The notes beneath the pieces are model-generated. The model was not told where the DNA came from. It was given only the letters and a program-made list of their open reading frames with translations, and searched no databases. Of a DNA stretch of 64,000 nucleotides, positions 37,886-45,739 are shown one piece after another. The translations under genes and the position numbers were made by a program. Origin of the DNA: Phocaeicola_A sp036804505 (GTDB lineage: Bacteria; Bacteroidota; Bacteroidia; Bacteroidales; Bacteroidaceae). The stretch lies in NCBI GenBank assembly GCA_036804505.1, contig DAIRSI010000006.1, forward strand, positions 62,001 through 126,000. The letters are read 5' to 3'. Each line of letters opens with the position of its first letter. The first letter of the stretch is position 1.

Positions 37886-38875
37886 CTACTCTTTGCGCAT
37901 ATCCTTGCCAATACCTACAGCTCTTGTTGTTCCTTTATTGCCTTTTTCCTTATAAAGGTAACCACGAAACATGCCGGTACTATTAAATGGCATGGTAAAA
38001 CTACCATTCTTGTCTACGGCAATCAGGCCTCCATTGCCTGCATTGGCATTTAGTTCCGTGTGAATGATATAATCAGCCGCCTGGGAAATCGGTTGATGCA
38101 GCAGTTTCACTCGCAACGACAAAGTCCCGGCCACCAAATGACGAATGAAATATTCTCCATGCCCAGTACAGGAAACGGCACATCCTTCATTGTCGGCATA
38201 AGTACCGGCTCCTATAATAGGAGAATCCCCAACTCTTCCCCATTGTTTCTTGAACATACCTCCCGTACTGGTCCCCGCTGTAAGATTACCCTTCTTATCA
38301 AGAACTACACATCCCACGGTACCATTCTTTTTACTTGCTTGTTTAAATTCCTCCACCCATTTCATAGTCTTGGGAGTAGCAAAGTACATATTGTCAGTCA
38401 CAGTTTCCAAACCCTGAGCCTTTGCAAATTGATCAGCTCCTTCACCTGCAAGAAGCACATGAGGAGTATTTGTCTTCACCGCCCAAGCTGCATCGATAGG
38501 ATGTTTCACAAACTTTACACCTGCAACGGCTCCGGCTGATAAATCCTTCCCTTCCATTATGGATGCATCAAGCTCAAAAGTACCGGCATTGGTACAAGTA
38601 GCTCCCTTCCCGGCATTAAAAAGAGGATTGTTTTCAAAAAAATTGATAACTGCCCGTACAGCCAATTGTCCGTCAGCACCCGTTGAAAGTATTTTATCAC
38701 CTATTGTCAATGCGGAATCAAGAGCCGCATAATATTTGGCGGATTCTTCAGAATTACCTTCCAGTCTTGTCATGTCACCGGCACCTCCATGCACTAGAAT
38801 CACATATTCCCTCTGTGCCGAAACTTCAGCAACAAAGCCAAACATCAAAAGAACTAACAAAACTGATTTTTTCAT
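37886..38875 (-). CDS. Isoaspartyl peptidase / type III L-asparaginase
   Basis: N-terminal-nucleophile hydrolase of about 329 aa that self-cleaves and then removes isoaspartyl residues or deamidates asparagine. It has a signal peptide (MKKSVLLVLLMFGFVAEVSA), the start motif YVILVHGGAGDM, and the autoprocessing site NGTVGCVVLD, with Thr186 as the predicted nucleophile. TSTGGMFKKQWGRVGDSPIIGAGTYA and the CTGHGEYFIRH segment are both standard. The longer frame to 38914 was rejected because it lacks a better signal and runs through the tRNA terminator. The exported location is common in Bacteroidales. It follows the tRNA-Gln unit and ends 5 nt from the convergent oxidoreductase. Confidence 0.9.
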   Translation of the reverse strand: MKKSVLLVLLMFGFVAEVSAQREYVILVHGGAGDMTRLEGNSEESAKYYAALDSALTIGDKILSTGADGQLAVRAVINFFENNPLFNAGKGATCTNAGTFELDASIMEGKDLSAGAVAGVKFVKHPIDAAWAVKTNTPHVLLAGEGADQFAKAQGLETVTDNMYFATPKTMKWVEEFKQASKKNGTVGCVVLDKKGNLTAGTSTGGMFKKQWGRVGDSPIIGAGTYADNEGCAVSCTGHGEYFIRHLVAGTLSLRVKLLHQPISQAADYIIHTELNANAGNGGLIAVDKNGSFTMPFNSTGMFRGYLYKEKGNKGTTRAVGIGKDMRKE

Positions 38876-38903
38876 ATTCCTAAGCATTAATTTGTATATA
38901 TAG

Positions 38904-38933
38904 AAAAAGGGCAACTTTTAAGTTACCCTTTTT
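38904..38933 (-). terminator. Terminator of the tRNA-Gln transcript
   Basis: A 13-bp stem with one mismatch (38904-38916 with 38921-38933, loop ttta) lies 3 nt past the tRNA 3' end on the minus strand. The distal arm ends in a run of T on that strand. Confidence 0.75.
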
Positions 38934-38936
38934 ATG

Positions 38937-39007
38937 TTGTCCTACGAAGACTCGAACTTCGTCAAACAGAACCAAAAACTGTTGTGCTACCATTACACCA
39001 TAGGACA
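38937..39007 (-). tRNA. tRNA-Gln (anticodon UUG)
   Basis: The minus-strand sequence folds as a tRNA. The 7-bp acceptor stem is TGTCCTA/TAGGACA with discriminator A. The D arm contains GGTGTAATGGTAGCA. The anticodon arm has a TTTTGGT loop giving UUG (Gln). The T arm is CGAAG-TTCGAGT-CTTCG, a perfect 5-bp stem with the TTC loop. The 3' CCA is not encoded, as is usual in Bacteroides. It has its own promoter at 39039-39070 and terminator at 38904-38933. Confidence 0.95.
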
Positions 39008-39038
39008 ATACCTCATGCTTCTTTTACGAAAGCGTTTG

Positions 39039-39070
39039 CAAAGATATAGGTTTCACCCTAAATTTGCAAA
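39039..39070 (-). promoter_or_regulatory. tRNA-Gln promoter
   Basis: On the minus strand TTTG (39067-39070), a 20-nt spacer and TATCTTTG (39039-39046) match the full Bacteroides consensus. Transcription should start about 25 nt before the tRNA. Confidence 0.8.
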
Positions 39071-39085
39071 TATTTGCTCAAATTT

Positions 39086-40390
39086 TTATTTCGCAATCAG
39101 CAAGTAATAGTTTTTCTTGCCTTTCTGCACCAATAAATATTTGCCGTTCAATAAGTCATTAACCGTAATTTCCTGATCAAATGAATCAAGCTTTTCCTTA
39201 TTCACAGAAACGCCTCCACTCTGAACCAACTTACGCATTTCACCTTTAGATGCGAATACAGGGGCCTGCTCCGTAAACAAATCAACAGCTTTCAAACCTC
39301 CACTGACAGCATCTCTCGAAATTTCAAACTGAGGAACTCCTTCAAATACAGAAAGCAACGTATCTTCATCCAATCTCAGCAAAGATTCGTGAGTGCTCTT
39401 TCCAAAAAGAATATTCGAAGCATCCACTGCAGCGTTATAATCATCTTCGGAATGTACCATAATGGTTGTTTCCTTGGCGAGGCGCTTTTGAAGGATGCGC
39501 TGACCAGGATCCTGTTTATGTTCTGCAACAAGACCATCAATGGTATCCTTGTCCAAACTGGTGAATATCTTAATATAACGTTCTGCATCATCATCGCTCA
39601 CATTCAACCAGAACTGATAGAATTTATAAGGACTGGTACGTTTCGGATCCAACCAGATATTACCACTTTCCGTTTTCCCGAATTTCTTTCCATCAGCCTT
39701 TGTTATCAAAGGACAAGTAAGGGCAAAAGCCTCAGCCTCCGTACCCAAAGTTCTGCGGATGAGTTCCGTTCCTGTAGTCATATTTCCCCATTGGTCATTA
39801 CCACCCATCTGGAGTTTGCATCCCTTGCTCTGATACAGATGCAGAAAATCATATCCTTGGAGAAGCTGATAGGTAAACTCTGTGAAAGATAGTCCATCAC
39901 GAGCTTCACCATTCAAACGTTGCTGAACGCTTTCCTTTGCCATCATATAGTTGACGGTGATGTGCTTGCCTATCGTACGGGCAAAATCAAGGAAAGTCAT
40001 ATCCTTCATCCAATCGTAGTTGTTTACCAACTCGGCCTTGTTAGGAGCATCACTTTCAAAATCAAGAAACTTTCCAAGTTGTTTCTTGATACATTCCTGA
40101 TTGTGATGAAGAGTCTCTTCATCCAAAAGATTGCGCTCCAAACTTTTACCTGAAGGATCTCCGATCATTCCAGTCGCACCACCTACGAGTGCCAATGGCT
40201 TGTGACCGCAACGCTGGAAATGACGAAGCATCATGACACCACACAGATGACCGATATGTAAAGAATCTGCAGTAGGGTCAGTTCCCAAATATGCCGTTAC
40301 CATTTCTTTTTGTAAAAGTTCCTCGGTACCTGGCATAATTTGAGCCAGCAATCCACGCCATTTCAATTCTTCAACAAAGTTTTTATTCAT
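39086..40390 (-). CDS. tyrS: Tyrosyl-tRNA synthetase
   Basis: Class I aminoacyl-tRNA synthetase that charges tRNA-Tyr. The 434-aa product has the HIGH motif (DSLHIGHLCGVMMLRHFQ), the tyrosine pocket region (LVGGATGMIGDPSGKS), GGNDQWGNMTTG, and the KMSKS-type loop as KFGKTESGNIWLD. A C-terminal S4-like RNA-binding domain begins at about 365 (MRKLVQSGGVSVNKEKLDSF). Length and order are normal. It has its own strong promoter at 40443-40474 and is followed at 39070 by the tRNA-Gln promoter. It is a single-gene unit in the housekeeping block. Confidence 0.98.
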   Translation of the reverse strand: MNKNFVEELKWRGLLAQIMPGTEELLQKEMVTAYLGTDPTADSLHIGHLCGVMMLRHFQRCGHKPLALVGGATGMIGDPSGKSLERNLLDEETLHHNQECIKKQLGKFLDFESDAPNKAELVNNYDWMKDMTFLDFARTIGKHITVNYMMAKESVQQRLNGEARDGLSFTEFTYQLLQGYDFLHLYQSKGCKLQMGGNDQWGNMTTGTELIRRTLGTEAEAFALTCPLITKADGKKFGKTESGNIWLDPKRTSPYKFYQFWLNVSDDDAERYIKIFTSLDKDTIDGLVAEHKQDPGQRILQKRLAKETTIMVHSEDDYNAAVDASNILFGKSTHESLLRLDEDTLLSVFEGVPQFEISRDAVSGGLKAVDLFTEQAPVFASKGEMRKLVQSGGVSVNKEKLDSFDQEITVNDLLNGKYLLVQKGKKNYYLLIAK

Positions 40391-40442
40391 CGAATGATTT
40401 ATTATTTAAATAGTTGATTTTATTTGATTTAATAATGTGATG

Positions 40443-40474
40443 CAAAAGTACGACCTTTCGCTTGAAAGAACAAA
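40443..40474 (-). promoter_or_regulatory. tyrS promoter
   Basis: On the minus strand TTTG (40471-40474), a 20-nt spacer and TACTTTTG (40443-40450). Full consensus, about 50 nt before the tyrS start. Confidence 0.8.
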
Positions 40475-40493
40475 TTTTTCAGTTTAAAATGCA

Positions 40494-41117
40494 CTATTTC
40501 CAAAAAAGGGAACTGTTTTCCTCGATTCTCTTCTCCAAAATATCACTTGTAATAGACAGACCTTCTGCAACCTTGGAATAAATGCCTTCAATTGGAAGCA
40601 AACTTTCGTCCGTTTCTATGAAAAGCCTGTCAAGAGGAATTGTGTGAAGGGATTCCAAAGAAAAATGCTCACCAAACGAAAGATAGAATCCGACTCTCAG
40701 CAGTTGAGCAGCAATCTCCGCCTTTCCTCTAAATCCATGTATAATCCATGGTTGACGAGGTTTCATTTCCTTACGCAAGCGAATTATCTCATTATAGGCA
40801 TGCACAACATGAAGAATCATTGGTTTTTGTATCTCTTCCGACAGCTCAATCTGTCTTTCAAAAACTATTGCCTGCAAATCCATATCCGTCTCACTGCGTT
40901 TATCCAATCCGCATTCTCCCAAAGCCAATACCTGCGGATGACAGGCACACTCCTTCAATTTTTCAAAATCATCAGTCAATGATGCACCCGACACATACCA
41001 GGGATGGATTCCTACAGAATACCACCGTCCATCCTTAGGACAAAATTCATGAGGGTAACAATTCAAAATTGTCTTGCCCTCCTTTTCTTGATGTGTATGA
41101 ATATCTACGTAGTCCAT
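40494..41117 (-). CDS. TatD-family metal-dependent hydrolase
   Basis: Short TatD-type phosphodiesterase/DNase relative (207 aa; TatD itself is about 260). Metal ligands are visible in order: DIHTH at the N-terminus, GECGLDK, ILHVVHA, WIIHGFRGKAE and the final Asp in LFIETDES. The start at 41117 lies 4 nt after the yidD stop, while the longer frame to 41138 would overlap yidD by 17 nt. It is the last gene of the rnpA-yidD-tatD operon. In the family these enzymes process DNA 3' ends or act in quality control; the real substrate here is unknown. The short form is typical of Bacteroidales. Confidence 0.85.
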   Translation of the reverse strand: MDYVDIHTHQEKEGKTILNCYPHEFCPKDGRWYSVGIHPWYVSGASLTDDFEKLKECACHPQVLALGECGLDKRSETDMDLQAIVFERQIELSEEIQKPMILHVVHAYNEIIRLRKEMKPRQPWIIHGFRGKAEIAAQLLRVGFYLSFGEHFSLESLHTIPLDRLFIETDESLLPIEGIYSKVAEGLSITSDILEKRIEENSSLFWK

Positions 41118-41121
41118 ATAA

Positions 41122-41343
41122 TTACGGAACAGGATCATAGCCGGACCCTCCGAAGGGATGACAGCGAAGAAGTCTTCTGATTGCCAGATACAGGCCCTTT
41201 ATAGGTCCATGCTTAATGATGGCCTCCTTGGCATATTGCGAACAAGTAGGAACAAAACGGCAAGATGGCGGTGTCATAGGAGATATGAACTTCTGATAAA
41301 AGATAATTGGTAAAAGCAGTATTTGGATCAGGATTTTTCGCAT
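41122..41343 (-). CDS. yidD: Membrane protein insertion efficiency factor YidD
   Basis: Small 73-aa membrane-associated protein that helps YidC-dependent insertion. The family signature is complete: PIIFYQKFISPMTPPSCRF, VPTCSQYAKEAIIKHG, and RLLRCHPFGGSGYDPVP with the conserved cysteines. The first 15 residues form a hydrophobic or amphipathic anchor. It overlaps the end of rnpA by 16 nt, the widespread rnpA-yidD pairing, so translation is coupled. Confidence 0.95.
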   Translation of the reverse strand: MRKILIQILLLPIIFYQKFISPMTPPSCRFVPTCSQYAKEAIIKHGPIKGLYLAIRRLLRCHPFGGSGYDPVP

Positions 41344-41741
41344 GACTGGAATTTTTCTGTCATTCTTAACAACAAGTTACGGACTTTATTCTCGACGTCC
41401 TGTGCTGTACACAAGTCTTTGGACAACCAGATAAAACCTATAGCCACACCATAATCCTTATCGGACAAATAATCGAGAAGAATATGCTTGTTTTTCCGAT
41501 AGGCTTCACGAAGTTCACGCTTCACAAAATTTCTGTCGACAGCATGATGAAAATACTTTTTGGGAACACTAGTCAAAATAGAAGCCGAAGCTTCTTCATT
41601 TTTGGGAGACGAAGTAAACACGATACGCAGGGGAAAAGCCACGAGAGATTTGCTTCCTCCGGAAAAAAGCCTGTCAATCTGAATCTTACTACTCAGTCGT
41701 TCCGCTTTCTTTAGTGTGTTCCTTTGCTCCAATTTATTCAT
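41328..41741 (-). CDS. rnpA: Ribonuclease P protein component
   Basis: Protein subunit of RNase P, which matures tRNA 5' ends together with the catalytic RNA. The 137-aa protein has the basic RNR-type motif AVDRNFVKRELREAYRKNK and the N-terminal LKKAERLSSKIQIDRLFSGG typical of the family. The start at 41741 was chosen. The frame open to 41762 would begin inside the -7 box at 41760-41767, so it cannot be transcribed from that promoter. The gene's start codon directly abuts the T-run of the hemD terminator. It overlaps yidD by 16 nt. Confidence 0.95.
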   Translation of the reverse strand: MNKLEQRNTLKKAERLSSKIQIDRLFSGGSKSLVAFPLRIVFTSSPKNEEASASILTSVPKKYFHHAVDRNFVKRELREAYRKNKHILLDYLSDKDYGVAIGFIWLSKDLCTAQDVENKVRNLLLRMTEKFQSCEKS

Positions 41742-41790
41742 AAAAAAAGCATTGTTCCGCAAAGATACGATTCTTTACCGAAACAATGCT
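41742..41790 (-). terminator. hemD terminator with the rnpA promoter in its loop
   Basis: On the minus strand AGCATTGTT and AACAATGCT (41782-41790 and 41748-41756) form a perfect 9-bp stem, followed at once by a run of seven T (41742-41748). The 25-nt loop contains TATCTTTG (41760-41767), a perfect -7 box for rnpA. The rnpA start codon follows the T-run directly. Confidence 0.75.
41760..41767 (-). promoter_or_regulatory. rnpA -7 promoter element
   Basis: TATCTTTG on the minus strand, 19 nt before the rnpA ATG. It gives a very short leader and lies in the loop of the hemD terminator. No clear TTTG at -33. Confidence 0.55.
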
Positions 41791-41811
41791 ATATTGTTCT
41801 AGTTAAAACGA

Positions 41812-42558
41812 TTACTTATTATGCTTTTTCAGATACATCTCCAAAGCAGCAGTCATGGAAGGAGCTTCCTTGGTAGGAGCTTCCAGATCAAGGCGCAAAC
41901 CCGAATCCTTAACAGCCTTGGCAGTAGCAGCACCGAAAGAAGCAATTGCTATATCACCCTGCTCGAATTCAGGAAAATTCTTCAATAAAGATCCTATTCC
42001 TGAAGGACTGAAAAATACCAGCATGTCATAATCAAAAGCTTCGCCTTCCGCAAAGTCATTGCTGATTGTACGGTACATTACCGCTTCCGAATGATCTACG
42101 CCACTCTTATCGAGTAAATTTTTAATTTCATCTGTATGAACATCCGACATCGGAACCAGATATTTCTCTGTCTTATGTTTCACAATAGCAGGCAGCAAAT
42201 CATCTATTTTGCCGGTTGCTCCAAAGAACACCTTGCGCTTTCTGTACTGAACATATTTCTGAATATAGAGAGCTACACTCTCAGTGATGCAGAAATACTT
42301 CATGGTTTCGGGTATTGTTACACGCAACTCTTCACAAAGATGAAAGAAATGGTCAATAGCATGGCGCGACGTAAAGATAACGGCCGTATGTTCAGCTACT
42401 GAAATTTTTTCCTGTCTGAATTCTCTGGCAGTAAGTCCTTCAACCTTTATGAAAGGACGAAACACGATTTCAACCCCAAATTTCTGAGCAATATCAAAAT
42501 AAGGAGACTTCTCCGAAGTCGGCTTGGGTTGGGATACAAGTATTTTATTTACTTTCAT
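41812..42558 (-). CDS. hemD: Uroporphyrinogen-III synthase
   Basis: Enzyme of heme biosynthesis that closes hydroxymethylbilane with inversion of ring D. The family is poorly conserved. The call rests on the 248-aa length, the N-terminal KILVSQPKPTSEKSPYFDIAQKFG, the AVIFTSRHAIDHFF segment, YFCITESVALYIQKY, and the C-terminal YDMLVFFSPSGIGSLLKNFPEF with IASFGAATAKAVKDSGL, all positioned as in HemD. It begins directly after the stop of the DUF4271 gene (no gap), so the LOG-DUF4271-hemD genes form one operon. It is closed by the terminator at 41742. Confidence 0.85.
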   Translation of the reverse strand: MKVNKILVSQPKPTSEKSPYFDIAQKFGVEIVFRPFIKVEGLTAREFRQEKISVAEHTAVIFTSRHAIDHFFHLCEELRVTIPETMKYFCITESVALYIQKYVQYRKRKVFFGATGKIDDLLPAIVKHKTEKYLVPMSDVHTDEIKNLLDKSGVDHSEAVMYRTISNDFAEGEAFDYDMLVFFSPSGIGSLLKNFPEFEQGDIAIASFGAATAKAVKDSGLRLDLEAPTKEAPSMTAALEMYLKKHNK

Positions 42559-43482
42559 TTAAAAAATCAATAAAGTATTACTCAAAACAAGTGCTTGCCA
42601 TATAAAAAGACAAGGCATCAATTCGAGGGTGCAAAAGTACACAATTAAATAGAAAAAACCATATTTTTCTTTGAAAAAGATACTAAAACATTTATAAATC
42701 AATGATATTTCACTCAAAAGCACAATAAAAATGAAAAATAAGGAAGATTCATTGAAGTTTAAATTAAAATAGTTGGCCAGCAATACCACCGGGAAACAAC
42801 AGAGGCCCATCAATGCAATTATTAGAAAATAAGATTCATGCCACAGTTGCCTTTGATCTTTTGTAAAGAAAACCCAATTGACAAACCTATATAAGAAAGC
42901 CTTGATTATGAAAAACAAAAACAAAATCGAAGTATAGACAGCCAGTGAAATCACTGGTAGTGTGTGATATACTGAATCCGGATTGATGGTTTGAGTGAAA
43001 TACAGGAAGCCAAGCCCAAGCATAACGCATGTCTGGACCACTAAAGCCACCTTATAACGGAATTCCGAACTTGTTTCTACAGAAAACACATTATCAAGAT
43101 TTCGTGCAAAAAAGAAACTCTTGATCTGTTGCAGAAAGAAATGCTTGCCGAATGTCAGCACATAACAAGTCACAAAAAAGCAGAATAAAAGAACCCCAGC
43201 CACTGCATTGTCGTTGCTGATATTATAGGGAACCTGCAGCCCCTCCTTTCCCCAGTGGGACGTTGATTTCACAGAAGTAAACATGGATTCCATTGACGGA
43301 TACTCCATCTTATAATATAGCGGAAGCGTATCAGTAGGTGCAGCCTGTGTCACTGTATCCTTCAACATGCAATACGTCATAGTATCGGCCGAAAGCGTAT
43401 CAACCCGAACCGTATCTGCAGAAGCAAGATGCTTGTAGTGATGGCTGAATGTTTGATTGCTATCAGGCTGAACCATGTTCAT
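42559..43482 (-). CDS. DUF4271 integral membrane protein
   Basis: Membrane protein of 307 aa with a soluble N-terminal part (about 1-90) and around seven hydrophobic segments, for example AVAGVLLFCFFVTCYVLTFG, VVQTCVMLGLGFLYFTQ, SILFLFFIIKAFLYRFVNWV, YFLIIALMGLCCFPVVLLANY and SSLFFIFIVLLSEISLIYKC. This is the pattern of DUF4271, a Bacteroidetes-specific family of unknown function usually found next to hemD, as here. Its ATG overlaps the LOG stop (ATGA), and its stop touches the hemD start, so all three are tightly coupled. No function is assigned. Confidence 0.8.
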   Translation of the reverse strand: MNMVQPDSNQTFSHHYKHLASADTVRVDTLSADTMTYCMLKDTVTQAAPTDTLPLYYKMEYPSMESMFTSVKSTSHWGKEGLQVPYNISNDNAVAGVLLFCFFVTCYVLTFGKHFFLQQIKSFFFARNLDNVFSVETSSEFRYKVALVVQTCVMLGLGFLYFTQTINPDSVYHTLPVISLAVYTSILFLFFIIKAFLYRFVNWVFFTKDQRQLWHESYFLIIALMGLCCFPVVLLANYFNLNFNESSLFFIFIVLLSEISLIYKCFSIFFKEKYGFFYLIVYFCTLELMPCLFIWQALVLSNTLLIF

Positions 43483-44066
43483 ATTTCCGCAAATTTCCTA
43501 ATTTCCTTATTCCAAAGAGGCGTAGAAAGGACCTGCTCTATGGCTTCTTTCGGCGTCTGCGCTACTTTCCAAATAGAACTATGCTGCTCTCGCATGAAAT
43601 TCTCATCTATTGCTTTCTGAAGCATAGCCAGCAATGGATCATAAAAACCATTGATATTCAAGATGACAACAGGTTTCAGATACAGCCCCAACTGCTTCCA
43701 GGTAATCACTTCAAGCAGTTCTTCCAAGGTACCGCATCCTCCCGGCAAAGCGATGACTGCATCAGATATTTCGCTCATCTTCTGTTTTCGCTCATGCATC
43801 GTTTCAGTCACAATCATTTCAGATAGTCCGTCATACTGCCACCCCTGTTCAACCATAAACTGTGGGATGACACCTGTCACTTTACCTCCGGCATTCAGCA
43901 CTCCGTCGGCACATGCTCTCATAAGCCCAATGCGTCCGGCTCCATTGACAAGCCCGATACCTTTTTCGGCCATCAGTCTTCCCAAATCATCGGCAGCCTC
44001 AAAATAGGCCTTATCAACTTTAGTGCTTGAAGCACTAAATACACATATACGTCGGATTGTATTCAT
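43479..44066 (-). CDS. LOG-family nucleotide phosphoribohydrolase
   Basis: Rossmann-fold protein of 195 aa of the LOG / TIGR00730 family, which releases ribose-5-phosphate from adenosine monophosphate or cytokinin nucleotides. The signature PGGCGTLEELLEVITWKQLG (PGGxGTxxE) is present, preceded by GLVNGAGRIGLMRACADGVL and SSTKVDKAYFEAADDLG. Its stop overlaps the DUF4271 start by 4 nt. The promoter (-7 at 44087) lies against the metK terminator. In bacteria the physiological role is not settled. Confidence 0.9.
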   Translation of the reverse strand: MNTIRRICVFSASSTKVDKAYFEAADDLGRLMAEKGIGLVNGAGRIGLMRACADGVLNAGGKVTGVIPQFMVEQGWQYDGLSEMIVTETMHERKQKMSEISDAVIALPGGCGTLEELLEVITWKQLGLYLKPVVILNINGFYDPLLAMLQKAIDENFMREQHSSIWKVAQTPKEAIEQVLSTPLWNKEIRKFAEI

Positions 44067-44086
44067 TGTCGTTTCAATATTTTCTG

Positions 44087-44094
44087 CAAAGTTA
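44087..44094 (-). promoter_or_regulatory. -7 promoter element of the LOG-DUF4271-hemD operon
   Basis: TAACTTTG on the minus strand, 21 nt before the LOG start and 3 nt downstream of the metK terminator stem. The -33 region would fall inside that hairpin. Confidence 0.45.
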
Positions 44095-44097
44095 CAA

Positions 44098-44134
44098 AAA
44101 TCTCCGCTTTCCCATAACGGGTAAGCGGAGATTT
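44098..44134 (-). terminator. metK terminator
   Basis: A perfect 12-bp stem (44098-44109 with 44123-44134, AAATCTCCGCTT and its complement) lies 20 nt after the metK stop, followed on the minus strand by a T-rich tail. Confidence 0.85.
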
Positions 44135-44154
44135 CCTATATTCATCTTTATTTT

Positions 44155-45450
44155 TTAAGATAAGTGAAAAGCTTCTTTTATTTTATCCACATAATCCAAC
44201 TTTTCCCAAGTGAAAAGTTCTACTTCCAGACGTTTTTCCGCTTGATAACGTGATGTAAACACTTTGGTAACCATCTGAGGCTCACGACCCATATGGCCGT
44301 AGGCAGCTGTTTCGCTATAAATAGGATTGCGCAGTTTCAATCTGTCCTCAATGGCTTTCGGTCTCAAATCGAAGAGTTTGTCTATTTTTTTTGCTATCTC
44401 GCCATCGGTCATATTTACATGACTGCGTCCGTAGGTATTCACATAAATGTTGATAGGACGTGCAACCCCGATTGCATATGATACTTGAACCAGAATTTCA
44501 TCAGCAACACCTGCTGCCACTAGATTCTTGGCAATATGACGAGCGGCATAAGCTGCACTTCTGTCCACCTTGCTAGGATCCTTTCCCGAGAAAGCGCCTC
44601 CTCCGTGGGCTCCTTTGCCTCCGTAAGTATCCACAATGATTTTTCTTCCCGTCAAGCCTGTATCTCCGTGAGGTCCGCCGATGACGAACTTTCCAGTCGG
44701 ATTAACGAAGTATTTGATATCTGCATTAAACAAAGCCAAGACAGCCTCGTTATGAATTTCAGAGATAACGCGTGGCATCAGGATTTCGATAACATCCTTA
44801 CGTATAGCAGCGAGCATCTCTTCATCAGCCTTTTGCTGAGCCTCAACGGATTCATTCTTTGGAAGCACAAATTCATCGTGCTGAGTGGAAACCACAATCG
44901 TATCAATTCTTATAGGACAACCGTTGTCATCGTATTCAATTGTTACCTGGCTTTTGGCATCAGGGCGAAGGTAAGTCATCTCCTTGCCTTCTTTTCTTAT
45001 TTCTGCAAGAACCATTAGAATCTTGTGTGCCAAATCCAATGAAAGAGGCATGTAGTTTTCTGTTTCGTTAGTAGCATAGCCAAACATCATACCCTGGTCA
45101 CCGGCACCTTGTTCCATAGGATCACTGCGCTCTACACCACGATTAATGTCGGCACTCTGTTCGTGGATTGCCGAAAATACTCCGCAGGAATTTCCTTCGA
45201 ACATATACTCGCCTTTGGTATAACCAATACGGTTAATCACACGACGTGCTATTTCCTGAAGATCTACATAAGCTTCTGATTTCACTTCTCCGGCAAGAAC
45301 AACCTGTCCGGTAGTAACGAGAGTTTCGCAAGCGACTTTTGAATTGGGGTCGAATGCCAATAATTCATCAAGAACTGCGTCCGATATCTGATCGGCCACT
45401 TTGTCTGGGTGTCCTTCAGACACCGATTCGGAAGTAAATAAATATCCCAT
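44155..45450 (-). CDS. metK: S-adenosylmethionine synthetase
   Basis: Makes S-adenosylmethionine (SAM) from methionine and ATP. The 431-aa protein has the MetK signatures: FTSESVSEGHPDKVADQISD, GAGDQGMMFGYATNET, and GGGAFSGKDPSKVDRSAAY with the phosphate-binding loop. GGPHGDTGLTGRKIIVDTYGG is also present. It is longer than the 384-aa E. coli enzyme, as is usual in Bacteroidetes. The 135-nt leader carries a SAM-II-like riboswitch and an apparent attenuator, so the product probably limits its own synthesis. Single-gene unit with its own terminator. Confidence 0.98.
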   Translation of the reverse strand: MGYLFTSESVSEGHPDKVADQISDAVLDELLAFDPNSKVACETLVTTGQVVLAGEVKSEAYVDLQEIARRVINRIGYTKGEYMFEGNSCGVFSAIHEQSADINRGVERSDPMEQGAGDQGMMFGYATNETENYMPLSLDLAHKILMVLAEIRKEGKEMTYLRPDAKSQVTIEYDDNGCPIRIDTIVVSTQHDEFVLPKNESVEAQQKADEEMLAAIRKDVIEILMPRVISEIHNEAVLALFNADIKYFVNPTGKFVIGGPHGDTGLTGRKIIVDTYGGKGAHGGGAFSGKDPSKVDRSAAYAARHIAKNLVAAGVADEILVQVSYAIGVARPINIYVNTYGRSHVNMTDGEIAKKIDKLFDLRPKAIEDRLKLRNPIYSETAAYGHMGREPQMVTKVFTSRYQAEKRLEVELFTWEKLDYVDKIKEAFHLS

Positions 45451-45504
45451 TTTATTTAAACTATTAAGTTAATAAAAAGGAATGATTTGGAGAGGAAATG
45501 CGAA

Positions 45505-45525
45505 AAACAGTGCTAAAGCCTGTTT
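45505..45525 (-). terminator. Candidate attenuator hairpin in the metK leader
   Basis: Minus-strand AAACAG and CTGTTT (45520-45525 and 45505-45510) form a short stem that runs into a T-run. Its loop contains TTTAGCA (45511-45517), which can alternatively pair with TGCTAAA (45532-45538) of the riboswitch. The two folds exclude each other. Confidence 0.45.
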
Positions 45526-45578
45526 GTTTTATTTAGCATTTTTTTCTGTGGTTGCAAGCTGCCCAAATCTTTCCACAA
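45526..45578 (-). promoter_or_regulatory. SAM-II-type riboswitch in front of metK
   Basis: The minus-strand leader has the SAM-II core in order: P1 TGTGG (45573-45577), GATTT (45565-45569), a 7-nt link, TTGCAA (45552-45557), P1' CCACA (45547-45551), an A-rich stretch, then GCTAAA (45532-45537). The spacing of GATTT to TTGCA equals that of the known class. The gene it precedes makes SAM. Transcription predicted from the -7 box at 45592 would start about 8 nt before P1. The second pseudoknot stem is only weakly visible (GGCA with TGCT), which is the main doubt. Confidence 0.72.
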
Positions 45579-45591
45579 TTAAATTCGGGTG

Positions 45592-45599
45592 CAAAGATA
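45592..45599 (-). promoter_or_regulatory. metK -7 promoter element
   Basis: TATCTTTG on the minus strand, an exact TAnnTTTG match. No TTTG at ideal spacing. The start of transcription is predicted near 45585. Confidence 0.6.
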
Positions 45600-45739
45600 A
45601 GTCTTTTATCTTGAATACATGCATATTTCATCAAAATTTTTGAATGCTGGAAACAAACGTGCCTTCATTCTTTGTGACTGCAAAGAATTTTCCTTGTAGG
45701 AGAGAAGGCAAAAGAGCAAATAATACGTCTTTACCTGTT

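Noticed and set aside
38937..39007. tRNA-Gln as an attachment site for an integrated element
   Set aside because: No integrase, no repeated tRNA 3' end nearby, and the flanking genes are housekeeping or ordinary enzymes.
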